From positions 1-10,658 of the forward strand of contig JAEDNG010000017.1 of NCBI GenBank assembly GCA_016302625.1: a DNA stretch of 10,658 nt. Reading direction: 5' to 3'. Positions 6,274 to 10,658 of this stretch are shown here, piece by piece. Position numbers and translations under genes: made by a program. This DNA is from Clostridiaceae bacterium (GTDB lineage: Bacteria > Bacillota > Clostridia > Oscillospirales > Acutalibacteraceae). The notes under the pieces were generated by a model, which made no database searches, was not told the DNA's origin, and was given only the letters and a program-made list of their open reading frames with translations. Position 1 is the first letter of the stretch. Each line of letters begins with the position of its first letter.

Positions 6274-7503
6274 TTAAATTTTCGCCGCGGCTGTCCGTGG
6301 CTCCTTTTGCGGCGCGCCGTTTTCGCCGTCCGAGGGCTTTTCGTGAGATATGACAAGCTTTAAAAGAATGGGAGTAATAAGTGCCGCCACGACAACGCAG
6401 AGTACTATCGCCGGAAAAACCTTTGGGTCGATGTTTCCGCTGTCAATGCCCTTTTGCGCCACCATAAGAGCGACCTCTCCGCGCGCGACCATGCCTACGC
6501 CTACCGCGAGCGATTCGTGCGAGCTCATTTTGCAGACTTTAGCGCCCAGTCCGCAGCCGACTATTTTTGTAATGACAGCCATGACCGCTAAAACCAGCGC
6601 GAAAACGATAATATTCGCCGTGATACCCGACAGGTCGGTCTTAAGCCCTATACTTGCAAAGAACACAGGTGAGAATACAAGATATGACGCGGCTGTGACC
6701 TTTTTTGCGACATACCGGCGGGAATTTGTCACATTGCAGAGAATAACTCCGGCAAAATACGCGCCTGTTATATCGGCGACACCGAAAAATCTCTCGGCAC
6801 AGTAGGACATGATAAAGCAGAAAGCCAGCGCCCAGACCGCTACGCGGCGGCTGTTACCGTGATCAACCGATATTTTTTTGAATATTTTATATACAACGAA
6901 GCCGACAACCCCGGTAAACACGAAGAAACCGAGAATTTTAAGCACAACTATTCCGGGATTTACCGTGCGGTCGCCCATTGCGGATAAAACGCTTAATACT
7001 ACTATTCCGATAATATCGTCAATTATAGCGGCGGAAAGCAGGGTCGTACCGACGCGGGTTTTAAGCTTGCCCATTTCGTTTAATGTCTCAACCGTTATGC
7101 TGACAGAGGTTGCGGCAAAGACTATCCCGACAAAAGCCGATTTGATTACCGAGGTATAGTTAAAGCCGTCGGCGAAAAACAGATAATAAACTCCGCCGCA
7201 GCCCAAAATCGGAACGAATACGCCCAGCGTTGCGATAAGACAGGCGGCAGGGCCCGTGTGCTTTAATTCGTTGATATCGGTGTCAATACCCGCTATGAAC
7301 ATCAGCATTATAACGCCGATTTCGGCGGTCTTGGTAAGAAAATCCGACTGCTCGAGTATTCCGATACCGCTGGGTCCTAACAAAATCCCCGCTAAAAGCG
7401 CTCCGACAACCTGCGGCAGATGAACGTGAGCCGTCATTAAACCGAATATCTTTGTAAATAGCAATATAAGCGCAAGCGCCAATAAATAGCTGTATGCTCC
7501 CAC
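6274..7503 (-). CDS. Cation:proton antiporter, CPA2 family (KefB/NapA type membrane domain)
   Basis: A 409-residue integral membrane protein that should exchange Na+ or K+ for protons. It is almost entirely hydrophobic helices, about 12-13 in number, matching the Na+/H+ exchanger domain. Family landmarks are LPQVVGALLAGILLGPSGIG near 29-48, the IMLMFIAGIDTDI block near 65-77, and SAAIIDDIIGIVVLS near 157-171 with the paired aspartates D162-D163 that bind ion and proton in electrogenic members such as NapA. It ends with a short basic tail (KEPRTAAAK) and has no TrkA-N/RCK regulatory domain, unlike full-length KefB/KefC. The start is a GTG with AAGGGGAG at 7510-7517, six bases upstream. No terminator separates it from the rplJ promoter. 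Ion specificity is not readable. Confidence 0.88.
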   Translation of the reverse strand: MGAYSYLLALALILLFTKIFGLMTAHVHLPQVVGALLAGILLGPSGIGILEQSDFLTKTAEIGVIMLMFIAGIDTDINELKHTGPAACLIATLGVFVPILGCGGVYYLFFADGFNYTSVIKSAFVGIVFAATSVSITVETLNEMGKLKTRVGTTLLSAAIIDDIIGIVVLSVLSAMGDRTVNPGIVVLKILGFFVFTGVVGFVVYKIFKKISVDHGNSRRVAVWALAFCFIMSYCAERFFGVADITGAYFAGVILCNVTNSRRYVAKKVTAASYLVFSPVFFASIGLKTDLSGITANIIVFALVLAVMAVITKIVGCGLGAKVCKMSSHESLAVGVGMVARGEVALMVAQKGIDSGNIDPKVFPAIVLCVVVAALITPILLKLVISHEKPSDGENGAPQKEPRTAAAKI

Positions 7504-7541
7504 AAAAAACTCCCCTTAATGCCTTTTTTAACACTCATATT

Positions 7542-7569
7542 ATTATACAACTTAAAAAAGCTTTTTCAA
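7542..7569 (-). promoter_or_regulatory. Promoter of the antiporter gene
   Basis: On the minus strand TTGAAA (7569-7564) and TATAAT (7547-7542) are separated by 16 bp, about 40 bases before the GTG start. The predicted start is near 7535. The -35 side lies within a nearly perfect 20-bp palindrome (7551-7570, one mismatched pair), centred on AAAAAGCTTTTT. It is divergent from the YtrA-type operon promoter, whose -35 begins about 25 bases away. Confidence 0.7.
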
Positions 7570-7593
7570 GTGAGAAAATTGATGAAATTTGTA

Positions 7594-7622
7594 TTGACAA
7601 AACCGCAAATACAGTGTATTAT
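7594..7622 (+). promoter_or_regulatory. Promoter of the GntR-ABC exporter operon
   Basis: The -35 element TTGACA (7594-7599) and -10 element TATTAT (7617-7622) are separated by exactly 17 bp. The predicted start is near 7629, leaving a leader of about 48 nucleotides. A 13-bp palindrome AATACA-G-TGTATT (7608-7620) sits between the two elements, overlapping the -10. Confidence 0.85.
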
Positions 7623-7626
7623 TTAT

Positions 7627-7649
7627 CTGTACTACCTGTATTAGTACAG
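7627..7649. promoter_or_regulatory. Inverted repeat, likely operator of the YtrA-type repressor
   Basis: CTGTACTA (7627-7634) and TAGTACAG (7642-7649) are perfect 8-bp inverted repeats with a 7-bp centre, lying on the predicted transcription start of the gene for a GntR/YtrA-family repressor. The GTACTA/TAGTAC half-sites resemble those reported for YtrA-subfamily regulators. Autorepression of the whole exporter operon is the simplest reading. Confidence 0.65.
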
Positions 7650-7676
7650 TTTATAACTTTATTACGGAGGTGCTTT

Positions 7677-8054
7677 GTGATTCAGCTTAATTATAAGAGC
7701 GGGGTTCCCATATGCGACCAGATAGTAAACGGCTTTATCCGCATGAAGGCTTTGGGGCTGGTCGAAAGCGGCGAACAGCTTCCGTCGGTAAGACAGCTTG
7801 CAATGGAGCTCAGCGTTAATCCCAACACCATACAAAAGGCGTATCAGATACTTGAAAGCAGCGGGATAATATATTCCGTAAAGGGCAAGGGCTCCTTTAT
7901 TTCTGACGATGCGGCGGCGGATACGGCGGTTATTATGTCGGCTAAAAAGGATTTTAAAGCCGCCGTCAAAGCCGCTGCTGAGCTTGGGCTCAGAAAAGAC
8001 GAGCTTATAGGTATTGTTACTGAGGTCTGCGAAAAGGGGGAGACGGAGAAATGA
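7677..8054 (+). CDS. GntR family transcriptional regulator, YtrA subfamily
   Basis: A 125-residue DNA-binding protein, the short length typical of YtrA regulators. The winged helix-turn-helix occupies about residues 8-75: the ESGEQLPSVRQLAMELSVNPNTIQKAYQILESSG block (about 30-63) is the standard GntR recognition region, and VKGKGSFI is the wing. The remaining C-terminal stretch is a short helical dimerisation segment with no ligand-binding domain, which separates this subfamily from FadR or HutC types. The start is a GTG with GGAGG at 7666-7670; an in-frame ATG at 7494 would lie upstream of the promoter and overlap the divergent gene. Its stop overlaps the next ATG by 4 bp. In known cases such repressors control their own ABC exporter operon and respond to cell-wall-active compounds. 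Confidence 0.92.
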   Translation: MIQLNYKSGVPICDQIVNGFIRMKALGLVESGEQLPSVRQLAMELSVNPNTIQKAYQILESSGIIYSVKGKGSFISDDAAADTAVIMSAKKDFKAAVKAAAELGLRKDELIGIVTEVCEKGETEK

Positions 8055-8950
8055 TAAAAGCGACCGGGCTTACAAAGATATTTGAGAGTAAAAAGGCGCT
8101 TGACGCGGTGGATTTTCATATAGACGAGGGTTCGATTTACGGGCTTGTCGGCTCAAACGGTTCAGGTAAATCTACCTTATTGCGCCTGATTTCGGGAGTT
8201 TACATGCCCGACGGCGGCGAAATTACGGTTGACGGAGAAAGCATTTTCGACAATGCCGCGGTAAAAGCGGAAATAGCCTATCTCGGAGACACACCGTATT
8301 TTCTGCCTCACGCCACGATAAAGGAAACGGCGAGATTTTACCGTCAGATGTATCCGAATTTTGACAGTCAGCTTTATAACAGGCTTATAGAAATTTTCCC
8401 GCTTGATTATAAGGCGAAAATAGCCGCCATGTCAAAGGGTATGCAGCGTCAGGCGGCGCTTATCATGGCGATTGCGTCCTCGCCTAAATATCTGCTTTTG
8501 GACGAGGCTTTCGACGGTCTTGACGTTGTAATGCGCAAGGTGCTTAAAAACATACTTATCGAGGGCGTGGAAAACCGTTCCATGACTACGGTTATCGCCT
8601 CGCATAATTTAAGGGAGCTTGAGGATTTGTGCGACCATGTCGGACTTATTCACGGCGGACACATAATATTCAGCGACGAGATAGAAAAGCTAAAAGGCAA
8701 GCTTCACAAGGTACAGACAGCCTTCGCCAAAATTCCGGAGATCTCGGTTTTTTCGGGGCTTGACGTATTGAAAATCGAACGCAGCGGCTCGATAATTCAG
8801 ATGATAGTGCGCGGCGACGAGGAAGAAATAATGAGCTATATAAATAAGCTTTCTCCGATTTTTTCGGAGTGTATTGAGCCGACCTTGGAGGAAATGTTTG
8901 TATATGAATTGGAGGTGACCGGGTATGACGTCAAAAGCATCATTAAATAA
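8051..8950 (+). CDS. ABC exporter ATP-binding protein, YtrB-like
   Basis: A 299-residue nucleotide-binding subunit. Walker A is GSNGSGKST (about 34-42), the signature is the variant MSKGMQRQ (about 127-134), Walker B with catalytic glutamate is YLLLDEAFDGLD (about 147-158), and the switch histidine is in IASHN (about 182-186). Where most ABC proteins carry the Q-loop glutamine, this one reads IAYLGDTPYF (about 75-84), so that residue appears to be Asp or Gly; I believe this is common in GntR-linked ATPases but cannot verify it here. After about residue 215 comes a C-terminal extension of about 80 residues. It overlaps the repressor gene by 4 bp and the permease gene by 26 bp, so the three are translationally coupled. 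Confidence 0.92.
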   Translation: MIKATGLTKIFESKKALDAVDFHIDEGSIYGLVGSNGSGKSTLLRLISGVYMPDGGEITVDGESIFDNAAVKAEIAYLGDTPYFLPHATIKETARFYRQMYPNFDSQLYNRLIEIFPLDYKAKIAAMSKGMQRQAALIMAIASSPKYLLLDEAFDGLDVVMRKVLKNILIEGVENRSMTTVIASHNLRELEDLCDHVGLIHGGHIIFSDEIEKLKGKLHKVQTAFAKIPEISVFSGLDVLKIERSGSIIQMIVRGDEEEIMSYINKLSPIFSECIEPTLEEMFVYELEVTGYDVKSIIK

Positions 8951-10643
8951 TTTTCATCCCGCGCTTAATTTATACAGGTATTCGGTAAAGCGCACCTTAG
9001 GTCTTACGGTACTTATAACCGTTTTTCTGCTGCTTGTGTGTCCCGGCTACACTCTTATGCTCATTAATAACGAGCTTAAGCATAACTATACCGGCGATAT
9101 ATCGGATATTTATAATTTTGACGCTCTCTCCAATGAGCTTGTGATGCTGGTAACGGCGGTTACAACAGCGGCGGCGCTTTTGTACCTGTTTATAAATTTC
9201 GCTTTTCTATACGGCAGAAGCTCAGGCGACTTTTTCCATTCGCTGCCGCTGAAGCGAAAAGGGCTGCTGTTTTCAAGATTTTTTGCAAGCCTTGCTCCGC
9301 TCACGGTTCCGATGGTACTGACATACGCTTCAATGTGCGGAATTTTATCGCTCGATAATGTTGAGGGTAGCTTTAAGCCGATAATTTTAGGATTTATTTT
9401 TAATATTATCATCATGCTTTCCTGCTGTGCTTTTTCTATGATATTTATTGTATGCGCGGGAAGTACGTTTGATTTGATTGTATCATTTTTCACTTTCAAC
9501 GTCGGAATGATTTTCGTTCAGCTTATATGCTGTGATTTATGCCGCGAGTTTCTGACCGGATTTCCGTCCGGAAGTATGAGGAATTTCCTCTACTTCTCAA
9601 CTCCGTTTTTTTACAGCTTTGCAAAATGCTATACGGTTCTGACAGATGAAATTGACATTGCCGCGCAGGCGATCATATTTATTGCAAAGCTTGCGCTGAT
9701 AACCGTGATTTCCTTAATCGCAGCTTATTTACTGTATAAGCGGCGTAAAAGCGAAAAGAGCGGCGTTTCCTACGCTTACAGATTTATATATATAATCTGC
9801 GGAGTGATTGTGGGAATTGTCGGCGCGTACGGGCTCGGAATGATATTCTCTAACGGCACATATAACGTATTTTTCTGGATTTTCTCCGTCATCGGGGGAC
9901 TTTTGGCCGCTGTGACCTTCGGCGCTATTAACGACCGAGGGTTTAAGACGGTTAAAAAATCTCTTATTATGGGCGGTTGTTCAACTGCGGCGGTGGCGCT
10001 TGCGTGTCTGCTACTGTGGTCGGGCGGTTTCGGCTACACCTCAAAAATTCCGAGCGAGGACAGTATTAAAAGCGTGGAAGTGAGATTTAATAAATGCGAC
10101 GCTGTTTTTGATGATCCGACATTGCCTATAAAGCTTCACAAGGCTATAATAGACGGCTCAGACGATTTCAGCTATGAAAATTACTTGGATACGGTTTACA
10201 TCAACTATACGCTTGAAAACGGCAGTAAGCTTTGCCGCGAATTTGATGTAGATAATGAAAATGCGGATATTCTGCTTGAAATCTTTAAGAGCAGTGAAAA
10301 TATCAAAAGCGTCCGAAAAGAGCTCGAAGAACTTAATCTGACCAATCTTTCAATTTATGTCTACGGCGATGATGACGAATTTATAGACGGCGCCTACCTT
10401 ACCACGGCCGAGTTAAAGAAGATCGCCGAGGCGTACATTTCGGATATTCCGAACGCCACCTCTGAAACGATTATGGGTTCATATGAGCTCAATTTTGAAA
10501 TTCAAGGAATTGACAGCGATAATCAATACAGATACCGTGATTTTTATATTGACAAGAGCTTTAAAAACACGCTTAATGCGATTGAGTCGCTCAATCTTAA
10601 AGAACGTGTTTCTGTTGACGATACCGAAAAAGTATTGCAATAA
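8925..10643 (+). CDS. ABC exporter permease with large C-terminal extracytoplasmic domain
   Basis: A 572-residue membrane subunit partnering the ATPase just upstream. Hydrophobic segments lie at about 27-48, 72-96, 118-141, 152-177, 180-203, 245-271, 285-307, 314-335 and 347-367, giving about eight or nine helices. Between the second and third, GRSSGDFFHSLPLKRKGLLFSRFFASL (about 97-123) matches the 'D-F/Y-x-H-S-L-P' cytoplasmic loop of clostridial GntR-linked permeases. The last roughly 200 residues (about 372-572) are soluble, acidic and rich in alternating strand and helix, and should lie outside the membrane. The ATG at 8925 has GGAGGTG at 8911-8917. The protein is complete, ending 15 bases before the window edge, with no terminator visible. 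Substrate unknown; envelope-stress or antimicrobial peptide resistance is an inference from the regulator type. Confidence 0.85.
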   Translation: MTSKASLNNFHPALNLYRYSVKRTLGLTVLITVFLLLVCPGYTLMLINNELKHNYTGDISDIYNFDALSNELVMLVTAVTTAAALLYLFINFAFLYGRSSGDFFHSLPLKRKGLLFSRFFASLAPLTVPMVLTYASMCGILSLDNVEGSFKPIILGFIFNIIIMLSCCAFSMIFIVCAGSTFDLIVSFFTFNVGMIFVQLICCDLCREFLTGFPSGSMRNFLYFSTPFFYSFAKCYTVLTDEIDIAAQAIIFIAKLALITVISLIAAYLLYKRRKSEKSGVSYAYRFIYIICGVIVGIVGAYGLGMIFSNGTYNVFFWIFSVIGGLLAAVTFGAINDRGFKTVKKSLIMGGCSTAAVALACLLLWSGGFGYTSKIPSEDSIKSVEVRFNKCDAVFDDPTLPIKLHKAIIDGSDDFSYENYLDTVYINYTLENGSKLCREFDVDNENADILLEIFKSSENIKSVRKELEELNLTNLSIYVYGDDDEFIDGAYLTTAELKKIAEAYISDIPNATSETIMGSYELNFEIQGIDSDNQYRYRDFYIDKSFKNTLNAIESLNLKERVSVDDTEKVLQ

Positions 10644-10658
10644 TACGAAAATCCGCGC

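Noticed and set aside
6162..6356. A 64-codon minus-strand open frame across the L10 leader
   Set aside because: It spans the rplJ promoter and the structured leader, overlaps the antiporter tail in another frame, and has no ribosome site or recognisable domain.
7494..7676. A longer GntR regulator starting at the ATG at 7494
   Set aside because: This start is upstream of the -35 element and overlaps the divergent antiporter gene; the GTG at 7677 has a strong ribosome site and gives the normal YtrA length.

Overview
The window looks like chromosomal DNA from an anaerobic, low-to-mid GC Bacillota bacterium, most likely of class Clostridia (an Oscillospiraceae/Ruminococcaceae-like gut lineage is my guess from overall protein character, not a computed result). 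The main clues are a superoxide reductase, rubredoxin and flavodiiron protein cluster typical of strict anaerobes, a Firmicutes-style L10 leader RNA in front of rplJL, and two ABC exporters of clostridial type. I see no insertion sequence, phage gene, CRISPR array, tRNA or rRNA, and no gene-free stretch above about 190 bases.

Layout. (1) Positions 1-513, plus strand: a small GNAT acetyltransferase. (2) Positions 554-3064, plus strand: an oxygen and superoxide defence block. A sigma-A promoter carrying a 16-bp perfect palindrome over its -10 element drives desulfoferrodoxin (superoxide reductase) and a 51-residue rubredoxin. A hairpin terminator follows, and then a four-domain flavodiiron protein (metallo-beta-lactamase diiron core, flavodoxin, flavin reductase-like domain, short-spaced rubredoxin). 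A bidirectional terminator at 3083-3126 closes this block and the convergent operon. (3) Positions 3131-5085, minus strand: a NatAB-type ABC exporter, ATPase then permease, overlapping by 4 bp. (4) Positions 5113-6265, minus strand: the rplJ-rplL ribosomal stalk operon with a textbook promoter, an L10 leader containing alternative terminator and antiterminator pairings, and an intrinsic terminator. (5) Positions 6274-7569, minus strand: a CPA2-family cation:proton antiporter with its own promoter. (6) Positions 7594-10643, plus strand, divergent from the antiporter: a GntR/YtrA-type repressor, an ABC ATPase and a large ABC permease with a roughly 200-residue C-terminal extracytoplasmic domain, packed as an overlapping operon behind a promoter with a YtrA-like inverted repeat at the transcription start.

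How the genes fit together. Desulfoferrodoxin reduces superoxide to peroxide, and rubredoxin is its usual electron donor. The flavodiiron fusion reduces O2 to water (or NO to N2O) and probably carries its own flavin and rubredoxin relay. The YtrA operon looks like an autoregulated envelope-stress or peptide-resistance exporter whose substrate cannot be read from sequence. Nothing here is a clearly new system. The points most worth checking are the redox-type operator in front of the superoxide reductase, the four-domain flavodiiron architecture with its likely attenuated expression, the L10 attenuator, and the YtrA operator arrangement.
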